From Candidatus Sulfopaludibacter sp. SbA3 (lineage in GTDB: Bacteria > Acidobacteriota > Vicinamibacteria > Vicinamibacterales > UBA2999): a stretch of DNA of 64,000 bases. The translations under genes were made by a program, and so were the position numbers. Position 1 is the first letter of the stretch. Every line of letters starts with the position of its first letter. The notes beneath the pieces were generated by a model. That model was not told the DNA's origin, made no database searches, and was given only the letters and a program-made list of their open reading frames with translations. The DNA is taken from the NCBI GenBank assembly GCA_945903265.1, contig CAMDNQ010000015.1:1-64000 (forward strand), written 5' to 3'. Below, in pieces: positions 44,158 to 53,604 of this stretch.

Positions 44158-44760
44158 TCACTCGTCCGACTTCACGGCACCGCGCATCGCCCGCGCCGTA
44201 AACGCCACTTTTCCGTCCTTCACCGCCACCCGGAACGCCACCTCCTCGCTCCCCGCCGCCTTGAGGCTGCCCATCTGGGTGCGAATGAGGTCGACGAACT
44301 TGTGGAACGGCACCTGTGGACTGTCCTGGCCGCTTTCCTTCCGTGCTTCGGCCAGCGTTTCGTACAGGTCCTGGACCTTGGCCAGATCGCGTACCGGATC
44401 CGACAGTGTGGTCACGTAGAGGATGCGGTCCTTCGCTTTCGGCGGCGCGGGCGCGGCGGTGCGCGTCTGGACAAAGGGACCGGGACGACCCTCCTCGCGG
44501 GCCCGCAGCCCTCGGTCCCAGAGATCGATGAACGTGGAGTACCGCGTCTGGATGGTGGTGAAGCGGAATCGATCGGCGTAGTTGCCGAGATTCTGCTTGC
44601 GATCGAGCCGCTTGACGAGCGCCGCCACGCGTGTCCGTGTCTCCCACGGCGGACGCGGCAGCCGGCCCGCGAAGAACATGTTGTACTCCGCCTCCAGCCG
44701 CTTCAATTCGGCCTCGAGCACGGCGAGCTCGCGTGCGGAGTCGTCGGAGGGATCGTCCAC
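44158..44760 (-). CDS. MXAN_5187 C-terminal domain-like protein
   Basis: 200 residues from GTG 44760. An N-terminal coiled coil (ELAVLEAELKRLEAEYNMFF) is followed by PPWETRTRV, NYADRFRFTTIQTRYSTF and DLWDRGLRAREEGRPGPF, a pattern I recognise from proteins with the MXAN_5187 C-terminal domain; the function is unknown. The C-terminal part (VPFHKFVDLIRTQMGSLK) is also typical. It starts 23 bases after the nuoN stop, so it probably belongs to the nuo transcript. Confidence 0.8.
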   Translation of the reverse strand: MDDPSDDSARELAVLEAELKRLEAEYNMFFAGRLPRPPWETRTRVAALVKRLDRKQNLGNYADRFRFTTIQTRYSTFIDLWDRGLRAREEGRPGPFVQTRTAAPAPPKAKDRILYVTTLSDPVRDLAKVQDLYETLAEARKESGQDSPQVPFHKFVDLIRTQMGSLKAAGSEEVAFRVAVKDGKVAFTARAMRGAVKSDE

Positions 44761-44783
44761 GCGGGTTCATTCTCCCACGCGCG

Positions 44784-46223
44784 CTAGAAGATTGTGGCGA
44801 TCGATTCGGCAGCTAAGTTGAGGACCGGCGTCGGCAGGATGCCGAGAGCAAGGATCACGACGATAGATGCCACAAGCGCCGCCATGCCGACGGTGGAGAC
44901 CGGGGGGAAGACCACCGTGGCCGGCTGATCGGACATGTACATCATGACCACGACACGCAGGTAGAAGAAGACCGAGATGACACTGGTCAACACGCCGATG
45001 ATCGCCAGCCCGTAGTAGCCGGCACCCACGGCCGCGCTGAAGATGTACCACTTGCCGATGAAGCCGACCGTCGGTGGCAGCCCGCCGAGCGAGAGCAGGC
45101 AGACGGTCATCAGGCCGGCCAGCGCCGGCCGTGAATGCCACAGGCCGGCATAATCGCGCAGCTCGTCGTTCGCGGCATTCTTCGTTCCGAGCAGCGCAAT
45201 CACGCCGAACGCGGCGAGATTGGTGACCGCGTAGGCCAGCAGATAGAAGAGGATGGCCGCCTTCCCCACCTGATTCGCGGCCACGAGGCCGACGAGCAGG
45301 TATCCCCCGTGCGCGATGCTGGAATACGCGAGCATCCGCTTCAGGTTGCTCTGCGCCACGCCGACAACGGTGCCCAGGATCATCGTCGCGACGGCGATCC
45401 ACCAGACGATCGGCGCCCACTCACCACTGAACGGCTCGAAGGCCGAGAGGAACACGCGCGCGAATGCGGCAAAGGCAGCCGCCTTGACGCCGGTCGACAT
45501 GAAGCCGGTGACAATCGCCGGCGCCCCCTCGTACGCGTCGGGCGTCCACATGTGGAAGGGCACCGCCGAGATCTTGAAGGCGAACCCGACGAGGAGCAGG
45601 CCGAGCGCCACCAGGATCAGGCGGTTGTCGCTCATCGACTGGGCGGCGAGAAAGGCGCCGATGCGATCGAGGCGCGTGGTGCCGGCCAGGCCGTATGTGA
45701 ACGCGATTCCGTACAGGAAGAACGCGCTCGAGAACGCGCCGAGCAGAAAGTACTTGAACGCCGCTTCGGTCGCGCGCGGATCGTCGCGCCGGATGCCCGT
45801 CAGCACGTACACCGCAATCGACATGATCTCGAGGCCGATGAAGATCACCAGCAGATCGTTGGCGGATGCCATCATCATCATGCCGACGATCGAGAAGAGG
45901 ATCAGCGCGTAGAAGTCCCCCTTCGGCAGACCGTCGCGCTTCACCACCGGCGACGAGAACATGATCGTCAGAATGCCGACGATGACGAGGGTGATGGTCA
46001 CGAAGAGCGCAAAGTTGTCGGCGACAATCACGCCAAAGCTGATCGCGTTCCGGTTCCACAGCAGCGCCGACGACACAGCCGCACCGATCAGGCCCACAAT
46101 CCCGAGTCCGCCGACCGGCATCGTTTCACCGCGCGAGCGGAACGCCTCCGCGCCCATCACGGCCAGTGCGGCCAGGGCGACGCAGAGCATCGGCACGACG
46201 GCGTCGAATGAGGAATGGAACAT
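44784..46223 (-). CDS. nuoN: NADH-quinone oxidoreductase subunit N
   Basis: 479 residues, about 14 helices; antiporter-like proton-pumping subunit of complex I. Conserved acidic and lysine residues sit in membrane segments (IFIGLEIMSIAVYVL, and FAFKISAVPFHMWTPDAYEGAP). ATG 46223 shares one base with the nuoM stop. Last nuo gene of the operon. Confidence 0.95.
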   Translation of the reverse strand: MFHSSFDAVVPMLCVALAALAVMGAEAFRSRGETMPVGGLGIVGLIGAAVSSALLWNRNAISFGVIVADNFALFVTITLVIVGILTIMFSSPVVKRDGLPKGDFYALILFSIVGMMMMASANDLLVIFIGLEIMSIAVYVLTGIRRDDPRATEAAFKYFLLGAFSSAFFLYGIAFTYGLAGTTRLDRIGAFLAAQSMSDNRLILVALGLLLVGFAFKISAVPFHMWTPDAYEGAPAIVTGFMSTGVKAAAFAAFARVFLSAFEPFSGEWAPIVWWIAVATMILGTVVGVAQSNLKRMLAYSSIAHGGYLLVGLVAANQVGKAAILFYLLAYAVTNLAAFGVIALLGTKNAANDELRDYAGLWHSRPALAGLMTVCLLSLGGLPPTVGFIGKWYIFSAAVGAGYYGLAIIGVLTSVISVFFYLRVVVMMYMSDQPATVVFPPVSTVGMAALVASIVVILALGILPTPVLNLAAESIATIF

Positions 46224-47734
46224 TACGGTTCGGTTCTCTGAACTCGCAGGGTCTGTGCGGTTTGCACCCGCTGAACCAGCGCCTCAACCGACGCTTCCAT
46301 CGGCCGCAGGAACAGCGACGGGAGGATGCCCATCACGAGCGCGATGCCACAGAGCGCGACGACACTGACCCATTCGCGCGGCACCAGGTCCCGCATCGTG
46401 GCGTTCTCGGCATGCGTGACCGGGCCGTAGAACACCCGCTGGAACATCCACAGCATGTAGACCGCCGACAGAATCACTCCCAGGCCGGCGACGACGGCGA
46501 AACGCGGATCCCACCGGAAGGCGCCCAGCAGGATGAGGAACTCGCCGATGAAGCCGTTCAGGCCGGGGAGGCCGATGGACGCGAGCGTGATGATCAGGAA
46601 CGCGGCGGTCAGCTTCGGCGCCACCGCCTTCAGGCCGCCAAATTCACTGATCAGACGCGTGTGGCGGCGGTCCGAGAGCATCCCGACAATCAGGAAGAGC
46701 CCGCCGGTGCTGACGCCGTGCGCCAGCATCTGGTACACCGCACCCTGCACCCCCTGCACGTTCATCGCGCAGATCCCGAGCACGACGAAGCCAAGGTGGC
46801 TGACCGAGGAATAGGCCACCAGCTTCTTCATGTCGGGCTGCACCATGGCGACGAGGGCGCCGTACACGATGCCGACGACCGCCAGCACCGCCAGCCACGG
46901 CGCGAAATACGTCGCCGCCTCCGGAAACAGCGGGAACGAGAACCGGAGCAGGCCGTAGGTGCCCATCTTCAGCAGCACGCCAGCCAGGATGACCGAGCCG
47001 GCCGTCGGCGCCTGCACGTGCGCGTCGGGCAGCCACGTATGGAACGGGAACAGCGGCACCTTGATGGCAAACGCCAGCGTGAACGCCAGGAAGAACCACA
47101 TCTGCGTCTGCGGGGCGATGTCGAGCGCGTACAGCTTCAGGAGGTCGAACGAATAGGCGCCCGTCGCGCTGCTGTGGAGATACGCGAGACCCAGGATGGC
47201 GATGAGCATCAGGACGCTGCCCGCCATCGTGTAGAGCATGAACTTGATGGCCGCGTACACCCGCTGGTCGTAGCCCCAGATGCCGATCAGGAAGTACATC
47301 GGGATCAGCATCGCGTCCCAGAAGACGTAGAAGAGAAACAGATCGAGCGAGAGGAAGACGCCGATCATCGCCGCCTCGAGGGCCAGCATGAAGATCGAGA
47401 ATTCCTTGACCTTGCGGTTGATCGATCCCCAGGACGACAGGAGCGCGATCGGCGTCAGAAACCCCGTCAGCACGACGAGCAGCAGGCTGATGCCGTCCAC
47501 CCCGATGAAATAGTCGATGCCGAACGCCGGGATCCAGGGCACACGCTCGACGAACTGAAAGGACGCCGACTCGCTGTCGAACCCGAACCAGATCGCCATC
47601 GTGACGCCGAACGTGGCGACGGCAGCGGCAAGCGACAGCCACCGGATGACGCCGTCGCGGCGCCCATCCGCGTTGGGGACGAGCATCACGAGCAGGGCGC
47701 CCGCCAGCGGCAGCAGCCAGGAGAGCGTCAGCAC
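46223..47734 (-). CDS. nuoM: NADH-quinone oxidoreductase subunit M
   Basis: 503 residues, 14 helices, Mrp-antiporter-like. DAMLIPMYFLIGIWG and FAIKVPLFPFHTWLPDAHVQAP are diagnostic, and SVSHLGFVVLG follows. GTG 47734 begins four bases after the nuoL stop. Confidence 0.96.
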   Translation of the reverse strand: MLTLSWLLPLAGALLVMLVPNADGRRDGVIRWLSLAAAVATFGVTMAIWFGFDSESASFQFVERVPWIPAFGIDYFIGVDGISLLLVVLTGFLTPIALLSSWGSINRKVKEFSIFMLALEAAMIGVFLSLDLFLFYVFWDAMLIPMYFLIGIWGYDQRVYAAIKFMLYTMAGSVLMLIAILGLAYLHSSATGAYSFDLLKLYALDIAPQTQMWFFLAFTLAFAIKVPLFPFHTWLPDAHVQAPTAGSVILAGVLLKMGTYGLLRFSFPLFPEAATYFAPWLAVLAVVGIVYGALVAMVQPDMKKLVAYSSVSHLGFVVLGICAMNVQGVQGAVYQMLAHGVSTGGLFLIVGMLSDRRHTRLISEFGGLKAVAPKLTAAFLIITLASIGLPGLNGFIGEFLILLGAFRWDPRFAVVAGLGVILSAVYMLWMFQRVFYGPVTHAENATMRDLVPREWVSVVALCGIALVMGILPSLFLRPMEASVEALVQRVQTAQTLRVQRTEP

Positions 47735-47738
47735 GCGG

Positions 47739-49790
47739 TTACCGCCATAAGTAGTAGCCCAGGATCACGACGACGCCCACGAACATGGAGCTCGCGTAGG
47801 CCCGCACCGATCCGGTCTGCAGCCGCCGCAGCAGGTTCGACCCCGCCGCGACGATCGCCGCCGTCCCGTTGACCGCGCCGTCGACGACCCGCACGTCGAA
47901 GCCGCGCCACAGCGCGTCCCGTGAGACCACATGGATCGGGTTGACGACCGTCGCGTCGTACATCTCGTCCACGTAGTACTTGTTGAGCAGGAGCCGATGC
48001 AGGCCGCCGAAACGGTGCGCCATCCCGTCGGCAATCGAGCGGCGCTTCAGCCAGATGAAGGCGGCCAGCAGAATGCCGCCAATCGCAATCGCGCTCGACA
48101 CGCCCATGAGCGTCAATTCGAGCGCGGCTTCCTCTTCGCTGATGACTTCCGCTTCTTCCGCAGCCTCGGCTTGTGGAAACAGCTCCGCGCCGCCGCCGAC
48201 CCCCGGCGCCGCGGCGCTCGCCTGGAACGACGGCGCGAGCCACGCCGCCAGCTGGTTGTGGCCCCCGAGCGCGTGCGGCACACCGATGTACCCCGCGAGC
48301 ACCGAACCGATGGCGAGCACGATCAGCGCCAGAGCCATCGCGGGAGGGGCGTCGTGAAGGTGAGAGCCGTGGGCATGGCCGGGATCAGGGATCAGGGATC
48401 CGGGATCCGCGTGCCCATGATCGTGTCCGGATCCCTGATCCCCGATCCCCGATCCCTTCCGCTCGCCGTGGAACGTCAGGAACACGAGACGGAACATGTA
48501 CGTCGCCGTCAGGAACGACGTGATCGCGCCGACGAGCCACAGCATCGTGTGGCCCTCATGGAACGTCTCGTAGAGGATCTCGTCCTTGCTGAAAAAGCCG
48601 GAGAGGAACGGCACGCCGGCAATCGCGAGGGAGCCGATCAGGAACGTCCAGTACGTGACGGGCAGGAACTTCTTCAGCCCGCCCATATTCCGGATGTCCT
48701 GCTCGCCGTGCAGCGCGTGAATGACAGCGCCCGATCCCAGGAAGAGCAGCGCCTTGAAGAAGGCGTGCGTATAGAGATGAAAGATGCCGGCGCCGAATGC
48801 GCCGACGCCCATCGCCAGGAACATCAGCCCCAGCTGAGAGACGGTCGAATACGCCAGCACGCGCTTGATGTCGTTCTGGACGAGGCCGATCGTCCCGGCC
48901 ATCAACGCCGTCGCCGCGCCGATGACCGCCACGATGAAGAGCGTCTCCGGCGCATGGCTGAACAGGACGGCGTTGCGGCCGATCATGTAGACGCCCGCCG
49001 TCACCATCGTCGCCGCATGGATCAGCGCGGAGACCGGCGTGGGGCCCTCCATCGCGTCGGGGAGCCATGTATACAGGGGAATCTGCGCCGACTTCCCCGT
49101 CGCGCCGATGAAGAGCAGGAGCGTCGCGATCGAGATCGCGCCGAACACGCCCTCCTCGACCGGCATCGCGCTCGCGATTGTGGCGAGCCGCGCGAAGTCG
49201 AGCGTCCCGAACTGCGTGAACAGGAACAGCATCCCGAGCACGAAGGCGTAGTCGCCGATCCGGTTGACGACGAACGCCTTCTTGCCGGCATCCGACGCCG
49301 ACTGCTTCTTGAACCAGAAGCCGATCAGCAAATACGAGCAGAGACCGACACCCTCCCAGCCGACGAACATCACGACGAAGTTCGCACCCAGGACCAGCAC
49401 GAGCATGAACGCCGCAAAGAGATTCAGGTACGAGAAGTACCGCGCAAACTCGCTGTCGATCTCGTCGTGCATGTACGCGGTCGAGTAGATGTGAATCAGC
49501 GAACCGATGCCGGTGATGACGAGAATCATCACCGCCCCGAGCGGATCGAGCCGGAACGTCATGTCGAGCGACAGGTCGCCCGACGCAATCCACGTATAGA
49601 CGACCTGCTCGAGCACGCGGGCATCGGCCGGCATCCCGGCGATCTGCAGGACGCTCATCACGGCGACCGCGAACGAAGCGATGATCGCCGCGCAGGCGAC
49701 CGCGCCCGACAGCCCCTTGGACAGGCGGCGCCCCATCGTGGCGTTGATGAGGAACCCGATGAACGGGAAGAGGGGAATTAACGCGAGCAC
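47739..49790 (-). CDS. nuoL: NADH-quinone oxidoreductase subunit L with a repeat-encoded His-rich insertion
   Basis: 683 residues. Antiporter-like proton channel (GWEGVGLCSYLLIGFW, KSAQIPLYTWLPDAMEGPTP) with the long lateral helix at the C-terminus. Residues about 445-482 form an extra Gly/Asp/Pro/His-rich loop (HDHGHAD, GHAHGSHLHD) encoded by an inverted array of GGGATC repeats. It lies after the first block of core helices, in a loop of variable length. Start GTG 49790 lies just after the nuoK stop. Confidence 0.95.
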   Translation of the reverse strand: MLALIPLFPFIGFLINATMGRRLSKGLSGAVACAAIIASFAVAVMSVLQIAGMPADARVLEQVVYTWIASGDLSLDMTFRLDPLGAVMILVITGIGSLIHIYSTAYMHDEIDSEFARYFSYLNLFAAFMLVLVLGANFVVMFVGWEGVGLCSYLLIGFWFKKQSASDAGKKAFVVNRIGDYAFVLGMLFLFTQFGTLDFARLATIASAMPVEEGVFGAISIATLLLFIGATGKSAQIPLYTWLPDAMEGPTPVSALIHAATMVTAGVYMIGRNAVLFSHAPETLFIVAVIGAATALMAGTIGLVQNDIKRVLAYSTVSQLGLMFLAMGVGAFGAGIFHLYTHAFFKALLFLGSGAVIHALHGEQDIRNMGGLKKFLPVTYWTFLIGSLAIAGVPFLSGFFSKDEILYETFHEGHTMLWLVGAITSFLTATYMFRLVFLTFHGERKGSGIGDQGSGHDHGHADPGSLIPDPGHAHGSHLHDAPPAMALALIVLAIGSVLAGYIGVPHALGGHNQLAAWLAPSFQASAAAPGVGGGAELFPQAEAAEEAEVISEEEAALELTLMGVSSAIAIGGILLAAFIWLKRRSIADGMAHRFGGLHRLLLNKYYVDEMYDATVVNPIHVVSRDALWRGFDVRVVDGAVNGTAAIVAAGSNLLRRLQTGSVRAYASSMFVGVVVILGYYLWR
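48381..48456. repeat. GGGATC tandem/inverted repeat inside nuoL
   Basis: GGGATCA, GGGATCA, GGGATCC, GGGATCC at 48381-48408 are mirrored by the complementary array (ATCCCTG, ATCCCCG, ATCCCCG) at 48428-48456 across a 19-base centre. The arms can form a long imperfect hairpin. The frame of nuoL is maintained through it. Confidence 0.8.
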
Positions 49791-49794
49791 GCCA

Positions 49795-50097
49795 TCACCA
49801 TTTCAGTAACGTGAACGCATCCGGGTTGAGCGACTCGCGGTGACGGAACAGCCCGATCACAATGGCGAGCCCGACTGCCGCTTCCGCAGCCGCGACGGTC
49901 ATGACGAAGAACACGATGATCTGCCCGTCGACGCTGCCGTGCTGCCTGGCAAACGCGATGAACGTCAGATTCACGGCGTTCAGCATGATCTCGATCGAGA
50001 GCAGGATCGTGATCAGATTGCGGCGCAGGAAGACGCCGCAGGTGCCGATGGCGAACAGGATCGCCGAGACGATCAGGTAGTGACCAAGAGGAATCAC
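49795..50097 (-). CDS. nuoK: NADH-quinone oxidoreductase subunit K
   Basis: 100 residues, three helices. The conserved membrane glutamate is in [11 protein letters not shown] and a second in [13 protein letters not shown], both part of the proton path. GTG 50097 overlaps the nuoJ stop as GTGA. Confidence 0.96.
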   Translation of the reverse strand: MIPLGHYLIVSAILFAIGTCGVFLRRNLITILLSIEIMLNAVNLTFIAFARQHGSVDGQIIVFFVMTVAAAEAAVGLAIVIGLFRHRESLNPDAFTLLKW

Positions 50098-50630
50098 CCC
50101 CGGTCTCCTTCACGGTGCGCCAGCACGACCGCGCCCACCATCGCGACGAGAATCAGAATGGAGGTCGCCTCGAACGCGAAGACGTAGTCGGTAAACAGTG
50201 TGCGGCCGACGAGGCGCACGGAGCTGATCGTCTCGGCATCCACCGCGCCCGTCACGGGCACGTCGACGCTGCCGGTCCGCAGGAGCGCCCACGCGAGCTG
50301 CACGACAAGAAGCAGCGCGAGCAGGGCGCCGAATCGCCCGACGCCGGGCTGCCGCAACGGATGGGCGCGGTCCCATTCGGCCCCATCCTCGTGCGGGGCG
50401 TTCAGCAGCATGACGACGAACAGGAAGAGCACCATGATGGCGCCCGCGTAAATGATGATCTGCGCGACCGCGACGAACGGCGCGTCGAGGGTCACGTACA
50501 GCCCGGCCAGGGCGCCGAACGACGCGATGAGCAGCATCACGCTGTACATCGGGTTGCGCTGGCCGATGACCAGCGCCGACGTGAGAATCGCCAGGCCCGA
50601 GAGCAGATAGAAGATCAGCGTCTCAGGCAT
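50094..50630 (-). CDS. nuoJ: NADH-quinone oxidoreductase subunit J
   Basis: 178 residues, five helices. [23 protein letters not shown] is the conserved helix with the pi-bulge seen in complex I structures. ATG 50630 overlaps the nuoH stop by eight bases, leaving no room for nuoI, which normally lies between H and J. Confidence 0.96.
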   Translation of the reverse strand: MPETLIFYLLSGLAILTSALVIGQRNPMYSVMLLIASFGALAGLYVTLDAPFVAVAQIIIYAGAIMVLFLFVVMLLNAPHEDGAEWDRAHPLRQPGVGRFGALLALLLVVQLAWALLRTGSVDVPVTGAVDAETISSVRLVGRTLFTDYVFAFEATSILILVAMVGAVVLAHREGDRG

Positions 50631-51648
50631 TGAAGTACAGCACTCCCGCCGCGGTGAGCACGAGATTGATGACGGCCGCAGGGAACAGCCACTTCCAGCC
50701 GAACTGCATCAGCTGGTCGTACCGGTAGCGCGGGATCGTCCACCGCACCCAGATATAGGCGAACAGGATGATGCCGACCTTGACGAGGAACCAGATCCAC
50801 TCGAGTTCCGGCGGCAGAAACGGGCCATGCCACCCGCCGAGATACAGGTCCGTGGCCACCGCCGCGGTAGTGGCCATGTTGATGTATTCCGCCTGCGGAA
50901 ACATGGCGAACCGCACCGAGCTGTACTCCGTGTTGTAGCCGGCCACGAGCTCCTGCTCCGCCTCCGGAAAATCAAACGGCGCGCGGTTGGTCTCGGCGAT
51001 GCCGGCAATCATGTAAATGATGAAGCCGAGCGGCTGCAGGAATACGTACCACTGCGGGATGAAGCCGTACCAGAATCCGGCCTGCGCATCGACCGTCTCG
51101 CGCAGCGACATGGACCCGGAGAGCAGGATGACCGCGGCCAGCGCCGTCGCGTACGACAGCTCATAGCTGATCATCTGCGCCGAAGCGCGCAGCCCGCCGA
51201 ACAGCGAGTACTTGCTGTTCGAGGACCAGCCCGCGAGGACGATCCCGTAGACGCCCATCGACGTGATGGCAAACACGACGAGCACGCCAACGTTCACGTC
51301 GGCGACGCCAAGCTTGATCGGGTCGTCGAGCAGGCCGAAGAGCGTCGTCTCGCCCCCCCAGGGGACGGTGGCGAATGCGGCGAATGCCGCGGTCACCGAG
51401 AGAATCGGCGCCAGCGTGAACAGCCACTTATCGGCGCCCTTGGGGCGCAGCTCCTCCTTGAAGAGGAGCTTGAGGATGTCGGCAAACGGCTGGAGCAGCC
51501 CGTGCGGACCCACTCGATAGGGGCCGTACCGCTGCTGCATGAAGCCCATGACCTTCCGCTCGGCATACACCAGCAGCGCCGAGGCGTTGATCAGCATGAA
51601 GAACGTCAGGCCGATGACCGCGAGCTGAACCGCGAACCTTAAGTCCAT
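50623..51648 (-). CDS. nuoH: NADH-quinone oxidoreductase subunit H
   Basis: 341 residues, eight helices; forms the quinone chamber. LLVYAERKVMGFMQQRYGPYRVG and AGIAETNRAPFDFPEAEQELVAGYNTEYS are diagnostic, with the acidic loop intact. The 34 bases before its start consist almost wholly of ACCAAC repeats and abut the nuoF stop; nuoG is missing from its usual place. Confidence 0.96.
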   Translation of the reverse strand: MDLRFAVQLAVIGLTFFMLINASALLVYAERKVMGFMQQRYGPYRVGPHGLLQPFADILKLLFKEELRPKGADKWLFTLAPILSVTAAFAAFATVPWGGETTLFGLLDDPIKLGVADVNVGVLVVFAITSMGVYGIVLAGWSSNSKYSLFGGLRASAQMISYELSYATALAAVILLSGSMSLRETVDAQAGFWYGFIPQWYVFLQPLGFIIYMIAGIAETNRAPFDFPEAEQELVAGYNTEYSSVRFAMFPQAEYINMATTAAVATDLYLGGWHGPFLPPELEWIWFLVKVGIILFAYIWVRWTIPRYRYDQLMQFGWKWLFPAAVINLVLTAAGVLYFNA

Positions 51649-51682
51649 CTACCGACTACCAACCACCAACTACCAACCATCC
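51649..51682. repeat. ACCAACTACCAACC repeat at the nuoF/nuoH junction
   Basis: On the plus strand the gap reads as repeats of CTACC, CTACCAACC, ACCAACTACC, AACC. The same word family forms an inverted repeat at 56641-56703 upstream of the operon. It occupies the exact position where nuoG is usually found. Confidence 0.7.
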
Positions 51683-52990
51683 TCAGTGAGCCGCGAAGAT
51701 CGGGTGCTCGGCGCGCCAGGAGGCGGGCAGCGTGCACCGCCCCTCGCGCACGTGCGCCTCATACTCATGCCGGAACAGCTTCATCGTCGTCAGCACCGGC
51801 GTCGCCGCCGCGTCGCCGAACGCGCAGAGCGTCTTGCCGACGATGTTGTTGGAGACGCCGAAGAGCAGATCGAGATCCTTCGGCTGCCCCTCGCCCGCCT
51901 CGACGCGCCGAAGCAGCTTGAACAGCCAGTCCGAGCCTTCACGGCAGGGCGTGCACTTGCCGCACGACTCGTGGCGGTAGAAGTGCAGCAGGTTCATCGC
52001 CAGCCAGACCATGCAGACGCTGTCGTTCATCACGATCAGCCCGGCGGATCCGAGCAGGGACCCGGCCTTCTGAATGTGATCGAAGCTGGCGGGCGTATCG
52101 AGCTGCTCGGGCAGCAGGATGGGCACCGACGATCCGCCCGGAATCACGGCCTTCAGCGGGCGCTCGTCGATCATGCCGCCGGCCTGCTCGTAGATCAGCT
52201 CACGGAGCGTCGTGTGCATCGATGCTTCGTAGACACCTGGCCGCTTGACGTGCCCGCTGATGCAGAACAGTTTCGGTCCGCCGTTCTTTTCCGGACCGAT
52301 CGAGGAAAACCACTCGGCCCCGTTCATGACGATCAGCGGCACGTTGCAGAGCGTCTCCACGTTGTTCACGGCCGTCGGGCACTGATAGAGGCCCGCGACA
52401 GCGGGAAACGGCGGCTTGATGCGGGGCTGGGCGCGCTTCCCTTCAAGCGACTCGATGAGCGCTGTCTCCTCACCCGCCTCGTACGCGCCGGCGCCGCGAT
52501 GGACGTAGACGTCGCAGTCGAACCCGCTGCCCAGAATGTTCTTGCCGAGGTATCCCGCCTTGTAGGCCTTGTCGATCTCGGCCTCCAGGATCTCCTGCAC
52601 GTGGAAGAACTCGCCGCGGATGTAGATGTAGGCGACCTTGGCGCCGATCGCGTAGCAGGAAATGGCGCACCCTTCGATCAGCAGGTGCGGATTGCGCTCC
52701 ATCAGCACGTGATCCTTGAACGTGCCCGGCTCGCTTTCGTCGGCGTTGCAGCAGATGTACTTCGGCTTGGGCGTGTCCTTGAGGACGAACTGCCACTTCA
52801 TGCCGGTCGGGAAGCCGGCGCCGCCGCGGCCGCGGAGACCTGATGCCTTCACCTGCTCGATCAGATCGTTCGGCTGGAGCGTGAGCGCCTTGCGCAACCC
52901 CTCGTAGCCGCGCTGATGCTTCAGGTAGAAGTCGAGCGTGTACGAATTGGGTTCGTTGACGAACTTGGTGAGCACAGGCTCGTACGCCAC
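51683..52990 (-). CDS. nuoF: NADH-quinone oxidoreductase subunit F
   Basis: 435 residues from GTG 52990. Carries the NADH site GLRGRGGAGFPTG, the FMN-binding region (CNADESEPGTFKD) and the N3 [4Fe-4S] cluster motif CGKCTPCREG plus a later Cys. Entry point for NADH electrons. The GTG overlaps the nuoE stop by one base. Confidence 0.96.
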   Translation of the reverse strand: MAYEPVLTKFVNEPNSYTLDFYLKHQRGYEGLRKALTLQPNDLIEQVKASGLRGRGGAGFPTGMKWQFVLKDTPKPKYICCNADESEPGTFKDHVLMERNPHLLIEGCAISCYAIGAKVAYIYIRGEFFHVQEILEAEIDKAYKAGYLGKNILGSGFDCDVYVHRGAGAYEAGEETALIESLEGKRAQPRIKPPFPAVAGLYQCPTAVNNVETLCNVPLIVMNGAEWFSSIGPEKNGGPKLFCISGHVKRPGVYEASMHTTLRELIYEQAGGMIDERPLKAVIPGGSSVPILLPEQLDTPASFDHIQKAGSLLGSAGLIVMNDSVCMVWLAMNLLHFYRHESCGKCTPCREGSDWLFKLLRRVEAGEGQPKDLDLLFGVSNNIVGKTLCAFGDAAATPVLTTMKLFRHEYEAHVREGRCTLPASWRAEHPIFAAH

Positions 52991-53604
52991 TACGTCTTGC
53001 CCCCTTCCTTGTGAAGGTGGCATCCGGTCAGCGCGCCCACGCCGCGCGTGCGCAGATCGTCGACGAACGTCCGGACGTTCTCCGGCGCGAGCCGCTCGTG
53101 CCAGTCGGTGTCGTTAATCATCAGCACCGGACCGCGATCGCAGGCGCCGAGGCACTCGACCTCGAGCAGCGTGAACGTCCCGGTCGGATCGGTTTCTCCC
53201 GGTGCAATCCCGAGCACCTCGCTCAACTGCTCCGTCACCCGCTCGGCCCCGAGGAGCGCGCATGAGAGCGTCCGGCAGACGTTGATCACGTACTTGCCCA
53301 CCGGCTTCGTGAAGAACATCGTGTAGTACGAGACGACGTCCTCGACTTCCGCGGCGGTGCAGCGAATATGGTGGGCGACGTGGGACATGGCCGCGGGGCT
53401 CAGATAACCCTGCTGGCCCTGCGCGAGATAGAGGGCGTAGAGAATCGCCGACTTCCGCTGGTCCGCCGGATACCGCTGGACGACCGCGTCGAACTTCGCC
53501 TGGTTCTCCGGCGTATAGGCGAAGTCGCCCCCCTGCTCCGCCAGCTTGCGCGCCGACGCGTGGAAGCGCGCAGGCGCGTAGTCCATTCGAGGATGGAAAC
53601 TCAC
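52990..53604 (-). CDS. nuoE: NADH-quinone oxidoreductase subunit E
   Basis: 204 residues. Thioredoxin-like [2Fe-2S] subunit with cluster cysteines in VCRTLSC and CLGACDRGP. The N-terminal helical part (about 20-75) is normal; the first ~18 residues and the C-terminal His/Lys tail are extra. GTG 53604 overlaps nuoD by four bases. Confidence 0.95.
   Translation of the reverse strand: MSFHPRMDYAPARFHASARKLAEQGGDFAYTPENQAKFDAVVQRYPADQRKSAILYALYLAQGQQGYLSPAAMSHVAHHIRCTAAEVEDVVSYYTMFFTKPVGKYVINVCRTLSCALLGAERVTEQLSEVLGIAPGETDPTGTFTLLEVECLGACDRGPVLMINDTDWHERLAPENVRTFVDDLRTRGVGALTGCHLHKEGGKT

Noticed and set aside
45135-49781. Long open frames on the plus strand opposite nuoN, nuoM and nuoL (358, 568 and 616 codons)
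   Set aside because: They are the complement of clearly conserved complex I genes; their products are Arg/Glu/His/Gln-rich with no recognisable domain, as expected for antisense frames in GC-rich DNA.
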